In this document: positions 37,853 through 44,784 of the stretch, one piece after another
How positions within the stretch are numbered: position 1 is the stretch's first letter
Layout of the letters: each line of letters begins with the position of its first letter
NCBI RefSeq assembly: GCF_040219615.1
Contig: NZ_JAVJSE010000013.1
Span: 310,001 to 374,000 of the forward strand
From: Thalassobaculum_A sp040219615
GTDB lineage: Bacteria; Pseudomonadota; Alphaproteobacteria; Thalassobaculales; Thalassobaculaceae
DNA length: 64,000 bases
Direction: 5' to 3'
Translations under genes and position numbers: made by a program
The notes under the pieces: model-generated
The model's input: the letters and a program-made list of their open reading frames with translations, nothing else
What the model was told of the DNA's origin: nothing
The model's database searches: none

Positions 37853-39177
37853 GCCGGCGTCTCCGTCGCCGGCTTGTCGGCGGCCGGCAGCGGCGGGAAC
37901 AGCCGCATCAGCACAAGCAGCAGGATCAGGCCCGGCACCGCGATCGCGGTCGAGGCGAAGAAGAACTGCACCCAGCCGAGCTGCTCGGCGGCCCAGCCGG
38001 ACGGCGACGACAGCACGGTTCGCCCGAACGCCATGAACGAGCTCAGCAGGGCGTACTGGGTGGCGGTGAAGGCGACGTTGGTCAGCCGCGACAGATAGGC
38101 GATGAAGGCCGCCGTGCCCATGCCGCCGGTGGCGTTCTCGACGCCGATCGTGATCACCAGCATCCAGACCTCGCTGCCGACCGTCGCCTGCAGCGCGAAC
38201 ACCAGGTTGGAGGCGGCCTGCAGCACGCCGCAGATCAGCAGCGCCCACATCAGCCCGAGCCGGCGCACCATCACCCCGCCGACCACCAGCCCGGCCAGCA
38301 GGGCGAGCAGGCCGAACACCTTGGTGACCTCGGCGATCTCGGTCTTGGTGAAGCCGACGTCGATGTAGAACGGGTTGGTCATGGCGCCCAGGAAGGCGTC
38401 GCCGAGCTTGTACAGCAGGATGAACAGCAGGATCAGCAGGGCCCAGGGCCGCGTCAGGAATTCGGCGAACGGCGCCACCACCGCCTCGCGGACCCATTGC
38501 GCCGTCTTCTGCATCCGGCTGCCGCGCGGCGGCGGCACCGGGGCCGGGCCCTCGGGCTCGGGACTGAGCAGGATGGTCAGCAGCCCGACCAGCATCAGCG
38601 CCGCCATCGCCAGATAGGCCTGGAACCAGCCGAGATTGTCGGCCAGCAGCAGCGCCCCGGCCCCGGCCGCCAGGATGCCGACCCGGTAGCCGAGCACGTA
38701 GGCGGCGGCCCCGGCGCCCTGCTCGGTCTCCTCCAGGCTCTCGATCCGGTATGCGTCGACCACGATGTCCTGGCTGGCCGAGAAGAACGCCACCAGCACC
38801 CCGAACAGCGCCATCAGCAGCGGGCTGGCCAGCGGATCGGTGGTGCCGAGCCCGGCCAGGGTGACCATCAGCGCCAGCTGGGTCGCCACCATCCAGCCGC
38901 GCCGGCGGCCGAGCCAGCGGGTCAGCGGCGGCAGCGGCAACCGGTCCATCACCGGGGCCCAGGCGAATTTCAGCGTGTAGGGCACGCCGATCAGCGCGAA
39001 CAGGCCGATCGAGGTCAGGTCGACCCCGACCTCGCGCATCCAGGTGCTCAGGGTCGAGAACGACAGCAGCAGCGGCAGGCCGGACGAGAAGCCGAGCAGC
39101 AGCACCACCAGCACCCGGCGCCGCAGATACAGCGTCAGGGTGTCGCGGATCGCCGCCGCCCGGCCTTCTGAGATCAT
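37849..39177 (-). CDS. ampG: AmpG-type muropeptide permease (MFS)
   Basis: This 442-residue major-facilitator protein has about 12-14 membrane segments. Features typical of AmpG are LLGFSSGLPLLLSFSTLSTWM at the N-terminus, LIGVPYTLKFAWAPVMDRLP, ASQDIVVDAYRIESLE and the GVENATGGMGTAAFIAYLS segment. AmpG imports anhydro-GlcNAc-MurNAc-peptides for cell-wall recycling and links to beta-lactamase induction where AmpC is present. Adenosine kinase lies 19 bases upstream and the macrodomain gene overlaps its end, so the three form one minus-strand unit. No other recycling gene is nearby. Confidence 0.9.
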   Translation of the reverse strand: MISEGRAAAIRDTLTLYLRRRVLVVLLLGFSSGLPLLLSFSTLSTWMREVGVDLTSIGLFALIGVPYTLKFAWAPVMDRLPLPPLTRWLGRRRGWMVATQLALMVTLAGLGTTDPLASPLLMALFGVLVAFFSASQDIVVDAYRIESLEETEQGAGAAAYVLGYRVGILAAGAGALLLADNLGWFQAYLAMAALMLVGLLTILLSPEPEGPAPVPPPRGSRMQKTAQWVREAVVAPFAEFLTRPWALLILLFILLYKLGDAFLGAMTNPFYIDVGFTKTEIAEVTKVFGLLALLAGLVVGGVMVRRLGLMWALLICGVLQAASNLVFALQATVGSEVWMLVITIGVENATGGMGTAAFIAYLSRLTNVAFTATQYALLSSFMAFGRTVLSSPSGWAAEQLGWVQFFFASTAIAVPGLILLLVLMRLFPPLPAADKPATETPA

Positions 39178-39196
39178 TTCCGCCGCTTTCCGCCGG

Positions 39197-40186
39197 TCAC
39201 CCGAAACGCGCCGCCACCAGTTTCTTCAGGTCGGCCTCCGGGCGGGCGCCGTAGTGCGAGATGATCTCGGCGGCGCACAGCCCGCCGAGCCGCCCGCAGG
39301 TGGCGACGTCCTTGCCCTGGGTATAGCCGTACAGGAAGCCGGCGGCGTACAGGTCGCCCGCCCCGGTGCTGTCGACGACCCGGTCGGCCGCCTCGGCGTC
39401 GAGCACATGGACCTCGTCGCGGTGCATCACCACCGAGCCCTTCTCGCTGCGGGTCAGGGCCGCCGTTTCGACTTCGAAACGCACCTTCTGCAGGGCTTCG
39501 TCGAAGCTGCCGGCCTCGAACAGAGAGACGATCTCGTGCTCGTTGGCGAACAGGATGTCGACATGGTGGCGCACCAGTTCCTGGAACTCGGCGCGGTGGC
39601 GGTCGACGCAGAACGGGTCGGACAGGCTGAGCGCGACCTTGCCGCCGTTCTCGTGGGCGATCCGCGCGGCCTTCAGGAAGGCCTGCTTGGCCTGCGGCGG
39701 GTCCCACAGATAGCCCTCGAGATAGACCACCTGGGCGTCGGCGATCATGGCCGGGTCGACGTCGTCCGGCGTCAGGTTCACGCAGGCCCCGAGATGCGTG
39801 TTCATCGAGCGCTGGGCGTCCGGGGTCACCAGCACCAGGCAGCGCGCGGTCGGCGGGCCGTCGGCGGCGGGCGCGGTCTCGAAGCGCACGCCCTGGGCGG
39901 TGATGTCGTGACGGAACACCTTGCCCAGCACGTCGTCGCGCACCTTGCCGATGTAGCCGGCCCGGGCACCGAGCGCGGCCAGGCCGGCGGCGGTGTTGCC
40001 GGCCGACCCGCCGGACACTTCCAGGCCCGGCGGCATGGCGTCGTACAGCGCCTCGCTGCGGGCGTCGTCGATCAGCGTCATGGCGCCGCGCTCGACGCCG
40101 TGGGTTTGCAGGAACGCATCGTCTATGCGGGCGATCACGTCGACGATCGCGTTGCCGATCGCGACGACGTCCAGACTCTTCGGCAT
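39197..40186 (-). CDS. Adenosine kinase (PfkB family)
   Basis: This 329-residue PfkB-family sugar/nucleoside kinase has the N-terminal DVVAIGNAIVDVIARI, the PfkB-1 region GGSAGNTAAGLAALGARAGYIG and the catalytic PfkB-2 motif DSTGAGDLYAAGFLYG with its Asp. The order and the MNTHLGAC and LEGYLWDPP segments fit the bacterial adenosine kinase group, making AMP from adenosine. Other ribokinase-type substrates cannot be excluded. It is the first gene of the unit with ampG and the macrodomain gene. Confidence 0.88.
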   Translation of the reverse strand: MPKSLDVVAIGNAIVDVIARIDDAFLQTHGVERGAMTLIDDARSEALYDAMPPGLEVSGGSAGNTAAGLAALGARAGYIGKVRDDVLGKVFRHDITAQGVRFETAPAADGPPTARCLVLVTPDAQRSMNTHLGACVNLTPDDVDPAMIADAQVVYLEGYLWDPPQAKQAFLKAARIAHENGGKVALSLSDPFCVDRHRAEFQELVRHHVDILFANEHEIVSLFEAGSFDEALQKVRFEVETAALTRSEKGSVVMHRDEVHVLDAEAADRVVDSTGAGDLYAAGFLYGYTQGKDVATCGRLGGLCAAEIISHYGARPEADLKKLVAARFG

Positions 40187-40240
40187 CCAAGTCCTCCAGG
40201 GTCCCGGGGGATCGCCGGGCGGGGCGCCGATTGCCCGGCC

Positions 40241-40266
40241 GCGGCGCCGCCAATCTAGCGGCGCCG
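40241..40266. other. Strong hairpin in the adenosine kinase/CysZ-like divergent gap
   Basis: GGCGCCGC (40243-40250) pairs perfectly with GCGGCGCC (40258-40265) across the loop CAATCTA. It lies about 57 bases upstream of the adenosine kinase start, in the 272-base gap between divergent genes. No T-run follows on either strand. The rest of this gap shows no clear promoter or gene. Confidence 0.4.
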
Positions 40267-40458
40267 GCCGCCGAGGGGAACCCGGAGCCGGAACCGGGAA
40301 TCCGACCGGGGCGGCCGCCCGGTCCCGGCCGCGGCGCGGCGAACCGGCGCGTCGAGCCCCCTTGCGGCCGACCGGGCGTCATGGTTATTCCGCTCCCGAG
40401 GGGGCTGCAGGGCCGGATCGCGGCACCGCATCGACGACGCCGAATCGGAGACTTTAGG

Positions 40459-41157
40459 ATGTTCGAGTCCATCGCGCGGACACTCGGTCAGCTCGCGGAC
40501 CCGCGGCTGCGCGGCGTCCTGGCGGCGGCCATCCTCGCGACCCTGGTCCTGATCCTGGCACTGGCGGCGGTCGTCGGCGCCGGGATCGACGCCCTGCAGG
40601 CGACCGGGATCGGCTGGCTGGACGAGCTGTTCACCTGGCTGGGGGCGATCGCCACGGTGATCCTCGCCTTCCTGTTCTTCCCCGGCATGGTGCAGGTGAT
40701 CAGCGGCCTGTTCGCCGACCGGGTCGCCGAGGCGGTCGAGGCACGCCACTACACGGCGCTCGGGCCGGCGCGCCACCAGACCATCGGCGAGATCCTGACC
40801 GACGCCCTGCAGTTCGCGGCGGTGTCGGTCGGCCTGAACCTGCTGGCCCTGCCGTTCTACCTGCTGCTGCCCGGCCTCAACCTCGCCCTATTCTACGGGC
40901 TCAATGGCTACCTGCTGGGACGGGAATATGCCGAGATGGTCGCTGTCCGGCGGCTGGACCGGGCCGGGGTGAAGGCGTTCCGGAAGCAAAATCAAGGCGC
41001 CCTGTTCGCCGCCGGCGTGGCGATCGCGGTGCTGGCGACGATCCCGGTCGTCAACCTGGCCACCCCGGTGCTGGCGACCGCCTTCGCCCTGCACGAATTC
41101 GAGCGACTGCGACGGCGCAACGGGGGGGAACCGGAAATTCGTGCGCCGGCGCATTGA
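40459..41157 (+). CDS. CysZ-like EI24-domain membrane protein
   Basis: This 232-residue inner-membrane protein has four to five hydrophobic segments (ILATLVLILALAAVVGAG; TWLGAIATVILAFLFFPGMV; VGLNLLALPFYLLLPGLNLALF; FAAGVAIAVLATIPVVNLATPV). The spacing, and motifs NGYLLGREYAEMVA and the IPVVNLATPVLATAFALHEF end, match the EI24/CysZ family. CysZ of E. coli is a sulfate uptake protein; alphaproteobacterial members are not well studied, so sulfate transport is only a possibility. A preceding frame from 40231 is not needed; ATG 40459 is preceded by AGG. Confidence 0.8.
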   Translation: MFESIARTLGQLADPRLRGVLAAAILATLVLILALAAVVGAGIDALQATGIGWLDELFTWLGAIATVILAFLFFPGMVQVISGLFADRVAEAVEARHYTALGPARHQTIGEILTDALQFAAVSVGLNLLALPFYLLLPGLNLALFYGLNGYLLGREYAEMVAVRRLDRAGVKAFRKQNQGALFAAGVAIAVLATIPVVNLATPVLATAFALHEFERLRRRNGGEPEIRAPAH

Positions 41158-41161
41158 CCTG

Positions 41162-41189
41162 TTGCGGATTAGCACCGTTCAAGGATAAT
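41162..41189 (+). promoter_or_regulatory. Promoter candidate of the bactofilin gene
   Basis: TTGCGG (41162-41167) and GATAAT (41184-41189) are 16 bases apart, about 50 bases before the bactofilin start. A strong ribosome-binding site, AAAGGAG (41225-41231), follows. The A+T-rich context supports a real promoter, but the hexamers are not perfect. Confidence 0.45.
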
Positions 41190-41240
41190 CTCTATTTGGC
41201 AGGTGGTTAGGGCGACGGGTTTCCAAAGGAGATTAAAACC

Positions 41241-41912
41241 ATGTTCGGGCGCCGCAAACCTATTGAGTCCGCATCGCGAACCGAGTCATCAGTGTCTGGT
41301 GACTGGAAGGCCGGCAAGGCCGCCGACGGCAAGGGTCCGACCCTGGTCTCGGACAGTGCCGCCGGGCCGCAGTCCAGCCCGGACCAGACCTCGCCGGAAA
41401 CCACGAAAGGCCCCGACATGTCGAGCCAGATCCCGTCCAAGCCGCTGAGCGGCGGAGTCGTCCCCGAGATCCCGCGCCGCGCCGCGGTCGACAACCTGGC
41501 CGGCGGCCCGGCCCGCAAGCCGACGCCGCGCGCCAACGTCGAGAACAAGCGCCTGCTGGTCGGCCGCGACATTTCGCTGGCCGGCGAGATCACCGCCTGC
41601 GACATCCTGGTGGTCGAGGGCACGGTGCAGGCGACCCTCGAGCAGAGCCAGATGCTGGAGGTCACCGATTCCGGCACCTTCCGCGGCAAGGTGCAGATCG
41701 AGGAAGCGGTGATCGCCGGCCTGTTCGAGGGCACGCTGACGGCGCGCGAGAAGCTGACCATCAAGGGCACCGGCAAGATCATCGGCACCGTGCGCTTCGG
41801 CCAGCTCGAGGTCGAGCTCGGCGGCGTCATCAAGGGCGACATCGGTCCGCTCGACCAGCCGATCCAGCAGGCCGAGCCGCCCAAGGATCTCAAGGAGACG
41901 ATGGCCGAATGA
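41241..41912 (+). CDS. Bactofilin (polymer-forming cytoskeletal protein)
   Basis: This 223-residue protein has a long, low-complexity N-terminal arm (about 1-100, Ser/Pro/Lys-rich) and a compact bactofilin beta-helix domain (about 105-210). The domain reads as short strands with Gly turns: KRLLVGRDISLAGEITACD, LVVEGTVQATLEQSQMLEV, TFRGKVQIEEAVIAGLFEG and TLTAREKLTIKGTGKIIG. Bactofilins polymerise without nucleotide and scaffold envelope enzymes, for example in stalk or cell-shape formation. The start has the best ribosome-binding site in the neighbourhood. Its stop overlaps the next gene by 4 bases (ATGA). Confidence 0.92.
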   Translation: MFGRRKPIESASRTESSVSGDWKAGKAADGKGPTLVSDSAAGPQSSPDQTSPETTKGPDMSSQIPSKPLSGGVVPEIPRRAAVDNLAGGPARKPTPRANVENKRLLVGRDISLAGEITACDILVVEGTVQATLEQSQMLEVTDSGTFRGKVQIEEAVIAGLFEGTLTAREKLTIKGTGKIIGTVRFGQLEVELGGVIKGDIGPLDQPIQQAEPPKDLKETMAE

Positions 41913-42349
41913 ACCGACTGCTCGGGACATTGACCGCAGTCCTGACGGCACTGGCGCTCGCCGGCTGCGCGACCACGTCGGGCCCGGGGGCGTCCGTGAC
42001 GTCCCAGGGCGATGCGGGAGCGGTGCGGCCGGCGGCGACCGGCGCGACCGTCAAGGCCGCGGCCGTTCTGAGCGAGTCGGACCGAAACCCGGACCGGTTG
42101 CGCGGGCTGTCGCCCGACGCGGTGTCCGGCCTGATCGGCATGCCGCACTACGTCCGCCGCGAAGGCGGCGCCACCGTCTGGCAGTACTATGCGGGCGGCT
42201 GCGTGATGGACCTGTTCTGGTACGCCACCGCCGGCGGCCCGCGCCTCCTCGACTACGAGGTGCGGGGCGTCCGGCTGGCCGGCACCGCCGAGGCCAGCAG
42301 CTGCTTCGGCAACCTGCTGGCCCACCGGGCCGGCGCCACCACCAGCTGA
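41909..42349 (+). CDS. Small lipoprotein coupled to bactofilin
   Basis: This 146-residue protein has a lipoprotein signal peptide with lipobox LAGC (Cys about residue 20), then a Gly/Ala linker and a conserved-looking domain from about 60: GLSPDAVSGLIGMPHYVRREGGATVWQYY, CVMDLFWY and DYEVRG. The SPDAVSGLIGMP...WQY pattern recalls the SmpA/OmlA (BamE)-like fold, but I would not name it. It is predicted to sit in the outer membrane or on the periplasmic face, and two later Cys (CVMD, SSCF) may pair. The ATGA overlap with bactofilin suggests a partnership. Confidence 0.8.
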   Translation: MNRLLGTLTAVLTALALAGCATTSGPGASVTSQGDAGAVRPAATGATVKAAAVLSESDRNPDRLRGLSPDAVSGLIGMPHYVRREGGATVWQYYAGGCVMDLFWYATAGGPRLLDYEVRGVRLAGTAEASSCFGNLLAHRAGATTS

Positions 42350-42374
42350 ACCGCCCCGGGCCGCCGGCGGCCGT

Positions 42375-43028
42375 TCAGGCGGGGTCCGGGGTCTTGTCCC
42401 CGAAATTGCAGAAGGCCCGCGCCACGCAGCGCGGACAGGCCGGCTTGCGGGCCTTGCAGATATAGCGGCCGTGCAGGATCAGCCAGTGATGGGCGTGCCG
42501 CAGATATCGTTCCGGCACCCGTTTCAGCAGCGCCAGTTCGACCGCCAGCGGGGTCTTGCCCGCCGCCATTCCGGTCCTGTTGGCAACCCGGAACAGATGC
42601 GTGTCGACGGCGATGGTGGGCTCGCCGAAGGCGATGTTCAGCACCACGTTGGCGGTCTTGCGCCCGACCCCCGGCAGGGTTTCCAGGGCCTCCCGGTCGC
42701 GCGGCACCTCGCCGCCATGCTCGGCGATCAGCTTGGCCGACAGGGCGACCACGTTCTTGGCCTTGGCGTTGAACAGCCCGATCGTCTTGATGTGCTCGCG
42801 CACCCCCTCCTCGCCGAGCGCCAGCATCTTCTCCGGCGTGTCGGCGACGGCGAACAGCCGGCGGGTCGCCTTGTTCACCCCTGTGTCGGTGGCCTGGGCC
42901 GACAGCACGACCGCCACCAGCAGGGTGAACGGGTTGACGTATTCCAGTTCGCCCTCCGGCTCCGGATTGGCGGCCTCGAGGGCGGCGAAGAACCCCTCCA
43001 CCTGGGCGTTTGTCATGCGTCGGGTCAT
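42375..43028 (-). CDS. nth: Endonuclease III
   Basis: This bifunctional DNA glycosylase/AP lyase removes oxidised pyrimidines. The 217 residues have the helix-hairpin-helix LPGVGRKTANVVLN with the catalytic Lys, the catalytic Asp 18 residues later in AVDTHLFRV, and the 4Fe-4S cluster loop CKARKPACPRCVARAFC (C-x6-C-x2-C-x5-C). The start is ATG 43028 with GGGGGAA upstream; a longer reading frame above it is not needed. It is convergent with the lipoprotein gene and divergent from the DUF2244 gene. Confidence 0.97.
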   Translation of the reverse strand: MTRRMTNAQVEGFFAALEAANPEPEGELEYVNPFTLLVAVVLSAQATDTGVNKATRRLFAVADTPEKMLALGEEGVREHIKTIGLFNAKAKNVVALSAKLIAEHGGEVPRDREALETLPGVGRKTANVVLNIAFGEPTIAVDTHLFRVANRTGMAAGKTPLAVELALLKRVPERYLRHAHHWLILHGRYICKARKPACPRCVARAFCNFGDKTPDPA

Positions 43029-43143
43029 GGCGTTCCCCCCTCGGCGCCGCCGGAACCGGGGCGCTGCCGGAGCGAGCATGCCGACCGCGACTGCGATGTC
43101 CAGTCGCTTTGACCCGGACCGCGGGACGGCGCATATCTGCTTT

Positions 43144-43671
43144 ATGAGCGATCAGGCCGCCTCAGATCCCGGGACGGCGCCGGCGGCGGGGCCGGCACCG
43201 CTGCTCGACGTGGTCGTGTATCCGCACCGCAGCCTCGGGCCGACCGGCTTCCTGGTGCTGATGGCGGTGCTGTGCGCCTGCTCTTTCGCGGTCGGCCTGG
43301 TGTTCTACCTGAGCGGGGCCTGGCCGGTGGTCGGCTTCCTCGGCCTCGACGTGCTGATCGTCTACGTGGCGTTCCGCCTCAACTACCGGGCGGCGCGGGC
43401 CTACGAGACCCTGCGGCTGACCCGCGAGGCCCTGGAGGTCACCAAGGTCGACGCCCGCGGCCGCGGCCGCCGCATCGCCTTCCAGCCCTACTGGCTGGCG
43501 GTCGACATGGACGATCCGCCACGCCGGCACAGCCGGCTCACCCTGCGGTCGCACGGCCGGCGCCTGGAGATCGGCGGATTCCTGACCGGCGATGAGAAGC
43601 TGGACCTGGCCCGGACCCTGCGGCGCGGCCTCGACGAGGCCCGCCGGCCGCCGGCGACGGAGGCTCGCTGA
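43144..43671 (+). CDS. DUF2244 integral membrane protein
   Basis: This 175-residue protein has two adjacent membrane segments (GFLVLMAVLCACSFAVGLVFYL and WPVVGFLGLDVLIVYVAFRL, about 35-80), with LNYRAARAYETLRLT after them and a soluble C-terminal domain including FQPYWLAVDMD and LEIGGFLTGDEKLDLARTL. This is the DUF2244 layout found next to nth in other Alphaproteobacteria, in my recollection. The function is unknown. ATG 43144 is used. Confidence 0.85.
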   Translation: MSDQAASDPGTAPAAGPAPLLDVVVYPHRSLGPTGFLVLMAVLCACSFAVGLVFYLSGAWPVVGFLGLDVLIVYVAFRLNYRAARAYETLRLTREALEVTKVDARGRGRRIAFQPYWLAVDMDDPPRRHSRLTLRSHGRRLEIGGFLTGDEKLDLARTLRRGLDEARRPPATEAR

Positions 43672-43791
43672 CCGGCGTCCCGCCAGTCCGGCCTTGACCT
43701 CGCTCAATGCTGCGGTTGCACAATGGCCGGATGTTGGGTGCGGCCGGCGATGCCGGCGACCCGGTCCTTCACCAGGATGGCGAGTGCAGCG

Positions 43792-44784
43792 ATGAGGATA
43801 TCCGGTCGGCCGGTGCTCGCCGGCATGGTAGTCGCCGCCCTGCTGGCAGCCGCCGGCCTGGCGTGGTGGAACGGCCGCGACCGCCTGCCCGAGCACCTGG
43901 CGGTCGGCAACGGCCGGATCGAGGCCGAGATCGTGCACGTCGCCGCCAAGTATCCGGGCCGGGTTATCGAGGTCCGGGTGCAGGAGGGCGACAGCGTCGA
44001 GGCCGGCCAGGTGGTGGCGCTGATGGACTCCCGCGAGCTGAAGGCCGATCTGGCGCGCGCCGAGGCCCGGGTCGCCCAGGCCTCCGAGGACCGCGCCGAG
44101 GCGGCGGCGCAGATCGTCGAGAAGCGCAGCCTGCTGCGCTACGCCGACCGCGAATTCGACCGCGCCGTCAGCCTGCTGCGGAGCGGCCACGCCACCGAGG
44201 AGCGGGTCGACGAGCGCCGCGCCGACCGCGACAGCCTGGCCGCCGGGCTGCGCGCCGCCGAGGCCCGCCAGGCCGCCGCCGCCCGCGCCGAGGAGGCGGC
44301 CGCGGCCGAGGTCGAGGGTGTCCGGGCCCGGCTCGACGACACCGTGCTGAAGGCGCCGCGTCCCGGCCGGGTGCAGTACCGGCTGGCCGAGCCGGGTGAG
44401 GTACTGGCGGCCGGCGGCCGGGTGCTGACCGTCGCCGACCTGACCGACATCACCATGACGATCTTCCTGCCGACCGCCGAGGCCGGCCGGCTGGCGATCG
44501 GCTCGGAGGCCCGGATCGTGCTGAACGCCGCCCCCGGCTACGTGTTTCCGGCCCGGGTCGGGTTCGTCGCCGACACCGCCCAGTTCACGCCGCGCGAGGT
44601 CGAGACCCGCAGCGAGCGCGACAAGCTGATGTTCCGGGTCAAGCTCCGTGTCGCCCCGGATCTGCTCAGGCAGTACCAGGACCGGGTCAAGCCGGGCCTG
44701 CCGGGCGAGGCCTATGTGCTGCTGACCCCGGACGGCGTTTGGCCCGAAGACCTGGCGGTCCGGCTGCCGCCGGTCGCCCGATGA
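43792..44784 (+). CDS. HlyD-type membrane-fusion (periplasmic adaptor) protein
   Basis: This 330-residue adaptor is for the ABC exporter encoded by the next two genes. It has an N-terminal anchor (VLAGMVVAALLAAAGLAWW), a lipoyl half (KYPGRVIEVRVQEGDSVEAGQVVALMD), a coiled-coil hairpin (about 75-175, Ala/Glu/Arg-rich), the second lipoyl half (VLKAPRPGRVQYRLAEPGEVLAAGG) and a beta-barrel region. The pattern matches the YbhG/YhiI group. ATG 43792 is chosen because it puts the anchor near the N-terminus; in-frame ATGs at 43777 and 43723 exist. The stop overlaps the ABC gene (ATGA). Confidence 0.88.
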   Translation: MRISGRPVLAGMVVAALLAAAGLAWWNGRDRLPEHLAVGNGRIEAEIVHVAAKYPGRVIEVRVQEGDSVEAGQVVALMDSRELKADLARAEARVAQASEDRAEAAAQIVEKRSLLRYADREFDRAVSLLRSGHATEERVDERRADRDSLAAGLRAAEARQAAAARAEEAAAAEVEGVRARLDDTVLKAPRPGRVQYRLAEPGEVLAAGGRVLTVADLTDITMTIFLPTAEAGRLAIGSEARIVLNAAPGYVFPARVGFVADTAQFTPREVETRSERDKLMFRVKLRVAPDLLRQYQDRVKPGLPGEAYVLLTPDGVWPEDLAVRLPPVAR

